Source: Apostichopus japonicus (Eukaryota; Echinodermata; Holothuroidea; Aspidochirotida; Stichopodidae). Taken from it: DNA of 64,000 nt. The notes under the pieces are model-generated. The model was not told the origin of the DNA. It searched no databases and worked only from the letters and a program-made list of their open reading frames with translations. Position 1 is the stretch's first letter. Each line of letters begins with the position of its first letter. Below are positions 47,513 through 57,945 of the stretch, in pieces. The translations under genes were made by a program, and so were the position numbers. The DNA lies in NCBI RefSeq assembly GCF_037975245.1, contig NC_092571.1:17107917-17171916 (forward strand). Reading direction: 5' to 3'.

Positions 47513-48458
47513 CCCTTACACTCAAAAAACGTCTTTGCGAGTACACTACGAGTAATAGCTACTCTTTTAAAACACCATCGAATATACAAATTACAATGTT
47601 TTTACAGACTTTTACGTGCAATCTGAGAAATTGCAGGCTTGAGACCCATATTTTAGGGCTAGGTATTCGCAGCATAAAACACTCGAGAAGTGCCGTTTCC
47701 GGCCATCTGGGGGTTTGAAAAACCCAAAATTTTATTGTACGCTCCGCACCAACCGATGGTGGCGCTCCGCTTAGATAGTCTCCACACATTAGCCCCCCAA
47801 TAATTTTTGCGTTCCGCCGCGCCTGCCCCAAACCCCCCCCCCCCCACCGGTTCCGCCGCCACTGGCCCTCTCCCTTTGCTTACACCACTGATCGACATAG
47901 CCTTGTAGTCAAATATATATTCATATACCTGTTAACCAAATTGCAACTATAATTATCTAACTTGATTTACCTTTTACACACATGTACCACAAGCCAAAGT
48001 TTACCAGGGTGAAGACCATGCACAGACCGAATTTTAAAGTCTTGGTATGTCATACATTTAATGTGGTGTTCAAGTTGGTTAAAATACGTCTATATATAGC
48101 AATTCGGGTTTTCCAGATATTCTTCTTGTCAATTATGTTAAATGCTGCTTTAAAGGTATATATCATAGCTGATTATATAACTTCGTCGGCTATCCTGAAT
48201 GCACAGTCTAACCAGAGGACCTGTCACATGTGTTTATGTAGGCTAAAAACGAGTAACTAAACACAGTCGTTCAGACACTTAGTCATAAAATACGCAATCA
48301 CTTCGGGGGAATCATCTGTTTCCAAATTTAGTATTGTCCGCATATAAAGCGGAGGGAGGGTGGGGGGGGGGGGCGGGTTCCAAAAATTGGAAGCTAGAAG
48401 TTTTTGCACTGTTCCCGATTTTCCAACCCACTACAATTACAATTAAAATTTCATAAAG

Positions 48459-48595
48459 ATATATATATCTATATATCTAGATATATATCTATATATCTAT
48501 ATCTATCTATCTATCTAAATATATATATATATATATATATATAATTGTTATTGGTAATAAACAGCTAAATAATAATTATAATATTTAATACTATA

Positions 48596-48638
<43 letters not shown>

Positions 48639-48664
48639 ATATATCTATCTTTCAATGTATACCG

Positions 48665-48742
<78 letters not shown>

Positions 48743-48747
48743 GATAT

Positions 48748-48793
<46 letters not shown>

Positions 48794-48796
48794 TTA

Positions 48797-48835
<39 letters not shown>

Positions 48836-48855
48836 TTATATATATATATATAATT
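48459..48855. repeat. (TA)n microsatellite upstream of YBX
   Basis: About 400 bp dominated by TA dinucleotides, with TATC and TATT interruptions. A non-repetitive block (ATAATTGTTATTGGTAATAA ... AATACTATATCAGTTTA) occurs at 48541-48604 and again at 48851-48912, so the microsatellite sits between two copies of it. The second copy abuts the YBX 5' UTR. Confidence 0.9.
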
Positions 48856-49000
48856 GTTATTGGTAATAAACAGCCAGAATATAATTATATTATTTAATAC
48901 TATATCAGTTTACTTAACTCGGCAACGCTTACAGCACAAAGAACATCCGTGCTTGCGAGACCTTGTAACACCGAAGGGCGAAAAACACCACCCAGGAAGG

Positions 49001-52000
49001 ATGTCCGAGGGCCCAGAAGATCAACCCACGACCCCCGAGGAGGCCCCGGAGAAGAAAGTACTTGGTAAGATGTTTCATTTTGTTGAATGTGTTTTGCACG
49101 TAAAGATTTTGTTGAAAACATTTTTCGTTGTAAATCATGCTGTTGCATTATCTATACTGCACTGCTCCGACTTCGGTAGGCTCTAGTCACATTCCATTGA
49201 CCTAGCGTTATAGCCTAGATTCATACAAACTGTCTAACTAACGCTAACTCGCGTTACAATAAGAGAACATGAGTATGTCACACTAATCAAGGCACATGTG
49301 TGGGAAACGTTGAGGAATGTGATGCTACTTGAGATGGTATACTTCGTTTAATGTGAAGTTTTATGCACCGTCTTAAATTCGGTAGCGTTAGATTATACCC
49401 AGTACTTAAGAACTTGCAAAGAAGGTTTTAACATTTTACGACCTGATTTTAGGCTCAAGTTCTTACTTAATAAGTAACTTATACTAGCCTAGGCTGCTTG
49501 AGATAGGTACTCTACAGCTGAACATTTACAAATTTAGCCTAGGCTCTCAAGGAGTAATTATAGAATACAGGGCCACTCGATGATACTATCTGAGCATCCG
49601 GATGCGCGGATGCTCACTCTCACCCCAGTACGTATGTGAGTAAAAAATGTCAAAGTCCCAGTTCTTTCTTTTTGAGTGGATGCGCGGATGCGTGGATGCG
49701 GAGTCAAAAATTTCCTAAGTCTTTTGCTAGTACTTCTGTGGTGGAATTTTAGAGGGCGTCACACATGTACGGATGCCTTTTAAGAACGACACACTATTGA
49801 TGTGGAATATCTTCGTACATTCGGAACTTTCAGTATTGGAAATACGTGATGGTATATGTCGAAACTTTTTCGAAAATTATTTAAGTCAATTCCTAGTACT
49901 CCCGGGGTGGATGCGCGGATGCGCGGATGCGGAGTCAAAATGAAATACGTGATAAAATGAAATACGTGATGGAAATTAGAGGGAGTCAAAATGAAATACG
50001 TAATGGTATATGGGGAAACTTTCGAAAATTATTTAAGTCCATTCCTAGTACTCCCGGGTGGATGCGCGGATGCGCGGATGCGCGGATGCGCGGATGCGGA
50101 GTCAAAATGAAATACGTGATGGAATTTTAGAGGGCGACATACGTGTACGGACATGTACAGACACACCGCGCATCCGCGCATCCGGATGCTGGGAAGAGTT
50201 AATGAATGGGCCTGTATTCTATAATTGTACCGCTCTCAACAGAGGGTAATCAAAACATACCCTTGATACAAACTTTGGTACTAATTTAGAATCCGTACCA
50301 TTCGACCCTACTTCCTAACCCCTACTTCCTAACCCTACTCCCGAAACCTACTTTCTAACCCCTAACCCTATTCTGCTGATTTGAAGTAAGCTTTCCCATT
50401 CATATGGTACGGATTCTAAAGTTAGGCCCAAACTTTAGGGTCCCAACTTTAGGGTCAGATTCTCAACTACCCCTAGTATCAGGTGGGGTAAAGTCAGTCA
50501 GTGGATTTTAACACAAAAATCAAATATGTAAATACCCTAGAAGTTGGGCATATTGCATGACGTGTGGGATTCTAGGCCATGGTCAGACCCAGATTTCATG
50601 ATAACGGCACTTGACCCCCAGTTATCCCAGCTCAGTGACATTCACTTTAGCTTATGTTTAGCATAGGTCTTCGGCAAAGGCAAGTCTAACTCTAAGGTAG
50701 ACTAGAGCATCCCAGCATTCACTTAAGGAATTCAAGTTAAGTTTTGGACTGGTCTGTGCATCTTCTTCAGGATATAAGTGTTCATCAGGACACAATACAA
50801 TGATCTCATTTGCTCATGTTTATCACAAAGAGTACTATGTGATGTTAAAGAAGAACATAGCAAAAGCTAAATTATTAAGCCGGTGGTTAGTTCTCAATTC
50901 ATTTTGTAACGTAGAGCTCAAATTAAAAATCAGTGAGAGTGTACTAAAAACATGTTTTTAATGCATTAGAAACTTTTCAAGGGAAATTTGTCTTTCAAGT
51001 GCAGGTGATAATATATTATTTAAAAACAATGGACCTATGATAAAGACAGTTGACATCTTGGTCATCAAATTTGTGTTAAAGGTGCATTGCAACAAAGTTT
51101 AAAAAGCAGATATTTTGAAAATCCAAAATATCTGTAGATTGAAAAGAAAATTTTTCCACTTTACCTGGTTTAACTGACAAATTTCCCTTGTTTGGGAAAC
51201 CCTGGTGAACAATTTTTCCTTGTGTGGTAACCAATATTTCAAGCACAAGGCAGGTGCAGATCTATGTGGTTAGGCTTAGTTGCCATGCCACAGCAGTTCA
51301 ATGTTAGGATAGTTTTTAGGTATGTGACAAAAGTGGTGAAAGTGTTGTCGTGTTTGCTGAAATAAACACAATTGGTACTGCAAAGTCTTGTTTATGGATA
51401 CACTAAATCTGTTTCATCATGAAATGAGATTTATTCTGCTTAAGTCTTCTGTTTTTAGCATTTCTCTCACAAATTTTGTGATCGTTCCATCACATGTTTT
51501 GCAAAGATTTCCAGCCTTCACTTAGTGTCAGGCCTTAGTACTGTGTGGTTTGTTTGTTCATTCTGCGATATTTTGCAATGTACACATATCGACTGGAAAG
51601 GTTGGGCTTTTCCCTTTTTGTAGTTTTAATTTTAAAAATTCAGTTAATTCAGAATTCATGTTAAGAATACAATATAAGTAAGAAACAACATTGAATGAAC
51701 AATTGGGTAGCATCATACTAGATAATAAACAAACTTCATATGAAAGGGGGTTGTACACAGAGAGCCTAATGTTAGGCTGAAGTTTTTATTTTGTTATTAC
51801 TGTTATCGGTATTGGCGATATTGGAATTTGAAAAAACAGTAATCACCAAAATCTGATAGTAACTATATCGGCGCAACACTACTAAATAGACCAAGCAAAT
51901 TTGTGCATTTAATTTCCATTCAACAACTTTAAACATTTTGTTCTTTTTTTGTCTCTCTTCTTCTCCTTCTTTTAGCCGTCAAAGTTTCTGGTGTTGTGAA

Positions 52001-55000
52001 ATGGTTCAATGTCAAGAACGGTTATGGATTTATTTGCAGGTAAGAAATTTTGCAGCACTGTGATGATCATGATGTAGTAAGTTTATTATTGTATGGTTGG
52101 TACTACAAGTGCAACTCTTCCCACGTAGGAGTTCCTTTTCAATGAGTTCATCCTTTCTCTTCCCAACTGTTCAGAAATGTTCACCACTTGCCCAGAAATA
52201 CAAAAAAGCCCCTCCCAAATAGTAGCTGCTGTTATCACTGGTTGAAAAGATTATGACATAGTTGTTTTGAACTGTTGTACAACTTTTCGTAACTTACAGA
52301 TCTACCCTCAATTGACTTCTTCTTGGACACTCTGGCTTGGGGACATTTTTAAAAAAATGTTTTACAATGTTTTCTTTTCCATTTCACAGAGATGACACCC
52401 AAGAAGATGTGTTTGTCCATCAGGTGAGGAAATAAAAAACTTGACATGGGTTTGATCATTTCATATTCAAAGTGGTTGTAAGGCTGTATTTGATTCTTGA
52501 ATAATATGATAATATATATATTCATGTATATGGAATGATCAACCGTCAAGTTGTCAACTAGGGTTCTTACAATATCAGATTCATATTGACATATAGTCAC
52601 CTTTGTTGATCCCTATATATTGTGCCATAAGCCACCCTCCTTTTACAACTTCTCAGACTGCTTTCAGTCACAGCTACAACTCAGGTTGTAAAATTTGGCT
52701 AAGTGTCAGTGCTACTAGTGTGTTACCAGAATGCATACAGTAAGTGACTCGCCTCTGTAAAACTGCTTCTATTTGTTTTGCAAAGTACGGATGCAAACGT
52801 TTTAATTGAAATCAGAGAAAGAATCCATTTAAAAGAAACCATTCTCTTCCTTTATCCTGAACTTGTGAAAATACAGTATGTTCAAAATGTAACAGAGAAG
52901 GAAATCTAGTTTTATTCTCATTTTTTTTTATTCCATTTTACCATGTTCATACTCCTTGCAAAAAAAACATACAATATTATAGACCATGGACGGATTGTTG
53001 TGTAGATCAGATTGGAACCGGATCAGCTGCACTTGTACGTTTTGTATATATATATATATGTATATGTGTATATGTACGTATGTGTATATATGTGTGTGTG
53101 TATGTGCATATATGTGTACATATGTGTATATGTATGTGTGTATATGTGTATATATATGTATATTTTTATTTATTGTTTTTGTGTTTTGTACACTAACATT
53201 TTAAAATAATTTCTTGTTACATACTCACTTTTGATGTCCTTTATATAAATATTTATATTTATACTGAAAATAAATAAATGAAAGAAAAAAAAATGAAATG
53301 AAATAAATCATCGGACAAGACAGGATATCCGGTGGATCCTTTTTTTTTGCCAAAGAAGATATTAAGGAAGTATTTGGTCAACGTAGTGCCACATTTGTTA
53401 TATCACTGTGATTCTATTTACGCCACCAGACCGCAATCCTGAAGAATAACCCAAAGAAGCTACGTCGTAGTGTTGGGGAAGGAGAAGCGCTCGAATTTGA
53501 CGTGGTGCAAGGAATTAAGGTAATTATTGAACTTGAAAGCACTACGCACAGACGAACACACACACATACAAACACACACACACGTTGGTAAAGGGAGAAG
53601 TTCTCGAATTTGACGTAGTGCAAGGAATTAAGGTAATTATTGAACTTGAAAGCACTAGGCACATACAAACATACACACGTACGAAATACCTAGGAACATA
53701 CACACACATTTTAGGCTTGTTTGAAAGCATATTATTTTTTAAGCGATTTATTCTTGATGTTGAGTTTGAGTACAGAGAGTAAACCAAAGCGGGTTTTACC
53801 AGTCTTCCTGATTTCCTAAAGCAGTGTCGGTCTATTTAAATCTCACTGATTTGAATCACTGATATGAACCTATTTTTTTTGGTTTATTTTTTTTATGTTA
53901 AGCTGAAATAAGTTTATAAAGAAACAAGAAAAACTTAGTTGAAAACATTTGTTTTACAATGAAATGGTTGAATCAAGTAAAATTGGTAAGAAGTCCCAGG
54001 GATTTTTTTCTCCAAAAAAAATAACCCAGTCGTACCAGGAATCAAACTTGGACTGAACACCACTAGTTCCGTTTACCTTGTAACATTGCTCAAAAATATA
54101 AATGAGCCCAAGGGAAAATGCCTTGTATTGATGTTACAACAATTGTGTCACATATTTGCAATCTCTTTTTTGCAATCAGTGCTTAATTTTAATGCTTTGC
54201 AAAGATTAACTTTGCAAGTAATAATTTACTGCTCGAATATTGTATAGCAGTGTCAATGAGGCTCTGAATGTTCCCTTACAAAATATACTATGGCTCGTAC
54301 TGTGTACAAAAACTGCTATACTGTACATCTTTGCACTTTTACAGCAATTTGTCCATTTTGCAAAGATTTTACAATGCAATAGCAGATAAAAAATAATCCC
54401 TGCTTTGCTAAAAGTTACAAGCTTTTGCATGTATCTATTTCTTTTTTAATCTTGATCTGGAAGCAAAGGGGGCCTTTTGAATGCAACTACGGTTGACAAA
54501 TAATAGCATTTGTTCATGTTGACAAATGTTATCAAGGGTCAAATTGGTGCTCAGCGTCCGGCTTGACACATAGACATCTTCACAGTTTTTTTTTTCATAT
54601 GGAATGCACATATGTCAACATAACTTGAAGCATGTTTGTACAACTCAACTCCAACCCACTATGAACATAGAAGTGTCTTTGTTCATTGAATTGTTTCTAG
54701 TGGGAAGTTGTTGTACTAGGTATTTGATGGTGTGAAGTTTTGAACAACATAAATCCTTGTTTCTTTCCAACAAATTTTAATATTCTGTGGTTTTTGTTTC
54801 TGAAGGGCACAGAGGCCAACAATGTTACTGGCCCCGAAGGTGTGCCAGTACAGGGTAGCAAATATGCACCAGACCGTTCGCGATTCCGCGGCGGCCGATT
54901 CCGTAACCGAAGAGGAGGCAGAAGACCATTGGGCCCGAAACAAGTTGGAGAGGGCAGTGACGGTCAGTATCTGAGAATCTTTAATATATATGAAAGATTG

Positions 55001-57567
55001 ACCAGAAGCGAAGGGATTGGGAGGTTAATAGTGATTAACTAAACAAACAAAAAACAACGAGTCCACCTCCATTTCCCATGTGTACCTTTTGAAGTCTGTA
55101 TCACTAATTTTTACACCAAATTGAAACAAAGTTTTCCCATCTTCATTCCCCCTTCTCTCATAGAGTAACATTTCTCCACTGATAAGATAATATCTGTTTG
55201 TGTGTGATTGATATGTCTTGTGCTTTCAAAGCAACTTGCCTCAGCCGATGGAAACATAGCCGACCAAAATCTATGTGTCTGCATGTATTTTGTGAATTTT
55301 TTTTTCTAAGGGGGGGGGGGAGGGGGGGTGTGTTTTGTGTGTGTGTATACCAAACCTTCCGTAAGTTGTCTGAAATCTTCTTGTATTAGTATTCAGAGCA
55401 GGTTATTTGTGGAACACAACACTATGTAACAAGACATGACATGTTCCTCTAACTTACTTCTTTCCCCTCCTTCCTCTATTAATCGGTGTGATTTTGCTTC
55501 AGGATTATATATCAGACTCTATATGTTTTCAAACACAGATTGTGAGTGTTGTTAACATCCCTTGTATGAGTATATGCATGTCAGAATTGATCACTGGAAA
55601 TGACCTGTTTTTTTACCTATCTTTACACAAATAAGAAACTAAGTGGGGTTATGTTTTTTTTTTTGGCTGGTAATTTCAGGTGCTCAAGTACAGAATGGGG
55701 AGGAGGGTAATGAAAGAGGAGACAACAACAACAAAGATGGTGGTCAAGGGGGTTACCGAAGGAGACGCTATCGCCCCCGTCGACCAAGAAGCCAACAAGA
55801 TGGAGAGGTGAGACAGCTTTAGGAGTTGAACCTTTGAAACTGTTTGATAGCTTTTCACCGGTGTCTACCACTTTCATCCTTTCCGCATTGATGATCGTTA
55901 TGTTTGCTTAAAAATAACTGGTTTGCTTTCTGCAGTGGCACCCCCTCTTAAACAAGTCTCCTTCTGGTCATCCTCCCAGGAAGAGTTTTGTTGAGTCGGT
56001 TGAGGGGAGATAAACCTTTCAGTGATTTACTTCAGAGGCAAAAGCGACACTAAATTTGTCTCTTTCCTCCGACGTCACTACATCGTTTCTTGTGGAATTA
56101 ATGTTATGTTTTATTCGCCCGGTCCTCTATCTTTCCTTCAAATATTTGATTACAATGTGTCTGGGGACTAATTCAAACTCAGAAAAAAATGCACCTTTCA
56201 GAGGGATCCAAATTCTTTAGGTACATCAATCTGATGGAATACAAATTGCTACAAACCAGTTACATCTTTTATGGACTTGAAACACATAAAACTTATATGT
56301 AAAGAGATATAACGTCAGCACTAGCAAAACTTTGAAAAAAAAAACGTTTTATTCCTGCAGGTACAGGAAAATGATAATCAGGGCGATGGTGAGGGCCCAC
56401 GTCGCCGCCGTGGTCCGTACCGTAATCGTAACCGCTATCGTAACAACCGACCCCGTGAGGGAGAAGAGAACAAAGAGAACAGGGAGGAGAATGGCGAACA
56501 AGGCGAGGATGGTCAGCAAGGCTATCAACCAAGATACCGCCGTCGACCACGTCGTACCCCCAAAGAGGAGGTAAGGCCCTCCACGACTCCAGGTTTTTAG
56601 GAGATTCATGCCAATATGAACAAGAAATTACTTCATTACTTATCATCTCAACCTAATAAGTCACCAGTCTCCTGTCCAAATGCAGATAGTTTCCTTTTTT
56701 TGAACATGTGATATTGCGATTGTGGACCTATGATTTAAGCCGACAGTTGTGTATCAGTTGGTCGGGTCGGCATTAAGAGATCACAAGTTAGCGAGTTTAC
56801 CATGCATGGCATGTCTCCTTCTCTTTCCTCACTCTCCCATTCTATGAAATAGCAAAAACCCCTTTTTAACAAGCCTTCATGTGGATCTTATTCTAATGGA
56901 GTAACTTGTTGAGTCGGTAAGGGGGATATTAATCAATCAGTGATTTACTTCAGAGGTGAGGGTTACCTTCCTCATCTCGTTCCTCCGACGTCACTACATT
57001 TTTTATCAAGATCAGAAATTTTGTTTATCCAGCTTTTAGGCTTGAGGTGGGGGGGGGGGGAAAGGGTAGAGTTTTACTTAAAACTATTTTTTCATGTAGC
57101 TTAGTAACACTCATGGAGGATATGTTCATGATAGTGAAGATTTAGCCTTCTTTTGTTTTTTCATAAGGATTCATCCTTTTATAGTTAGAATAGTCAAATA
57201 TCAGTTCTGTCTAAACCTATGAACATTATCAAGAGAAGCAAAAAATTCCATTCTGCCCATGATATAATCAGGAAAGTGGCAGGAATAAGAAGCCCCTGGT
57301 CCCCACACCCCTTACCAAAGTAACACATTAGCACATAAGAATTAGATAATGAGGCAGATAAAGAAATTCAATGGCAAAGAAAGATGAGTGCACCTTGCTT
57401 AATGAGATTTTCTTGGCAAGGAATGTTGAACACATGTCTTCTATGTTCTTATCTAAACATTGAGTGTTTGGTTTTTTTCATACTTTCAGGGAAGTAATGA
57501 TAAGGAGAGACCAAGCCAGGAGAACCCAGAGCCTGTTACCCAGGTCCCTGTGACGAGTGAGGAGTAG
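49001..57567 (+). CDS. YBX1: Y-box cold-shock-domain protein, complete
   Basis: Exons 49001-49064 (ATG), 51976-52039, 52390-52423, 53430-53519, 54806-54962, 55680-55807, 56361-56570 and 57490-57567 (TAG). They total 825 nt, giving 274 residues, all in phase, with the eight-exon plan of vertebrate YBX genes. After an acidic/Pro N-terminus ([19 protein letters not shown]) comes the cold-shock domain: [17 protein letters not shown] (RNP1) and EDVFVHQTAI (RNP2), then [20 protein letters not shown] and [12 protein letters not shown]. The C-terminal domain alternates Arg/Tyr-rich clusters ([43 protein letters not shown]) with acidic ones ([18 protein letters not shown]). Y-box proteins package mRNA and control its translation and stability. 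Introns 6 and 7 carry H/ACA snoRNA candidates, and part of exon 4 is duplicated in intron 4. The choice between YBX1, 2 and 3 cannot be made; an invertebrate would be expected to have a pro-orthologue. Confidence 0.94.
49556..50226. repeat. Element with inverted ends and GATGCGCG tandem repeats
   Basis: AATTATAGAATACAGGGCC (49556-49574) mirrors GGCCTGTATTCTATAATT at the right (50208-50226). Inside are runs of GGATGCGCGGATGCGCGG (49916-49931, 50057-50098), a repeated block (GGAATTTTAGAGGGCG, TTCCTAGTACTCCCGGG, GAGTCAAAATGAAATACGTG), and GCATCCGCGCATCCGGATGC near the right end. Lies in YBX intron 1. Confidence 0.75.
50285..50420. repeat. Small foldback with CCCTA-rich interior
   Basis: Perfect 17-bp arms TTTAGAATCCGTACCAT (50285-50301) and its complement (50404-50420). 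The interior has ACCCTACTTCCTAACCC-type runs. Lies in YBX intron 1. Confidence 0.7.
53041..53165. repeat. (TA/TG)n microsatellite
   Basis: About 120 bp of TATATG/TGTGTA repeats in YBX intron 3. The open frames through it are low complexity and not genes. Confidence 0.85.
53584..53668 (+). repeat. Duplicate of YBX exon 4 3' end with its splice donor
   Basis: Copy of 53471-53555 shifted by 113 bp. It retains an open frame [13 protein letters not shown] (exon 4 has [13 protein letters not shown]), the AAG|GTAATT donor at 53632/53633, and about 35 bp of intron. A CA-rich tract replaces a normal polypyrimidine/acceptor upstream. AAAG just before GGAGAAG is the only in-frame AG. Probably a non-functional partial exon copy. 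Confidence 0.85.
55938..56085 (+). ncRNA. H/ACA-box snoRNA candidate A (YBX intron 6)
   Basis: Hairpin 1 closes with CCCCTC (about 55942-55947) against GAGGGG (56002-56007) and has upper pairings AACAA/TTGTT and CTTCTGG/CCAGGAAG. Hinge AGATAA (56008-56013) fits box H (ANANNA). Hairpin 2 pairs AGTGA (56021-56025) with TCACT (56075-56079) and GAGG (56035-56038) with CCTC (56066-56069). ACA is at 56080-56082, three bases from the likely 3' end. The top of the pocket is 14 nt before ACA, as in known guides. Hosted in an intron, same strand as YBX, as usual for animal snoRNAs. The related copy in intron 7 conserves pockets and boxes. Would guide pseudouridylation; target not determined. Confidence 0.78.
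56856..57001 (+). ncRNA. H/ACA-box snoRNA candidate B (YBX intron 7)
   Basis: Paralogue of the intron 6 candidate. Hairpin 1 closes with CCCCTT (56859-56864) against AAGGGG (56919-56924) and has AACAAG/CTTGTT above. Hinge ATATTA (56926-56931) fits box H. Hairpin 2 pairs AGTGA (56939-56943) with TCACT (56991-56995) and GAGG (56953-56956) with CCTC (56982-56985). ACA is at 56996-56998. Loops and outer parts differ from copy A, with pairing kept, while the hairpin-2 pocket (TTTACTT and CGACG) and the hairpin-1 strand GTTGAGTCGGT are identical. The same target is therefore expected. Confidence 0.78.
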
Positions 57568-57945
57568 AGACAATGGGGCCTCCAATCAAGCCAGTTCAGC
57601 CACCCAGTTGCATAAGCATGTTTACCTTTTGAAATAGCTTTTTGGAGATACTTAGCTAAGAGAGAACTTTTACTATTTCTACAATGAGAAACATGAAAAA
57701 AATGTCTGTAGCAACCAGGAAGGGAGAGAAAAAAAAGAGAAAAAAATTTGAACAAGAAACATTTCCTGATTTGGCATAGAAAAGAAAAAGAATGTTTGTA
57801 CATTAATGTTTAGTAGCTTGAACTGGATGAATACAACATTTAGTGCCTAAGCATGATTATCCATAGTTTTGGCTTAGCTTTCCTGTCATTTGTTTGGATT
57901 TGTTATCATTCAATTGGCCTGCCCAAAATAAAAATACCATCTTTA
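57568..57945 (+). other. YBX 3' UTR (short form)
   Basis: Follows the TAG. AATAAA at 57927-57932 is a candidate polyadenylation signal. A second AATAAA at 59621-59626, preceded by U-rich sequence, could end a longer form of about 2.1 kb. Confidence 0.5.
57927..57932 (+). promoter_or_regulatory. Candidate polyadenylation signal for YBX
   Basis: AATAAA in CCCAAAATAAAAATACC, 360 bp after the stop codon; another hexamer lies at 59621-59626. Confidence 0.5.

Larger units (their letters stand above)
46331..47864. mobile_element. Composite nested foldback hAT-like element
   Basis: Termini CAGGCGCGGCGGAA (46331) and, reversed, CAGTGGCGGCGGAACC (47864) are flanked by a perfect 8-bp duplication GCCCTCTC (46323-46330, 47865-47872). 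Inside are outer inverted arms 46331-46546 and 47610-47825 (about 216 bp each). A second palindrome has arms from 46551 and to 46999, centred near 46775. A further element is inserted at 47136-47512. No transposase frame; the open frames seen are interrupted and palindromic. Confidence 0.85.
44911..48910. other. Intergenic region between divergent eIF5A and YBX
   Basis: Should hold the eIF5A promoter (about 44.9-45.05 kb) and the YBX promoter (near 48.9 kb). The middle contains the composite element 46331-47864. The part next to YBX is a long TA microsatellite. The stretch 45060-46320 is AT-rich with no exon recognised. Confidence 0.6.

Noticed and set aside
48655-48897. 80-codon Ile/Tyr frame
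   Set aside because: Translation of the TA microsatellite.
53585-53782. 65-codon plus-strand frame after YBX exon 4
   Set aside because: It is the duplicated exon piece read through into intron; no acceptor or start of its own.
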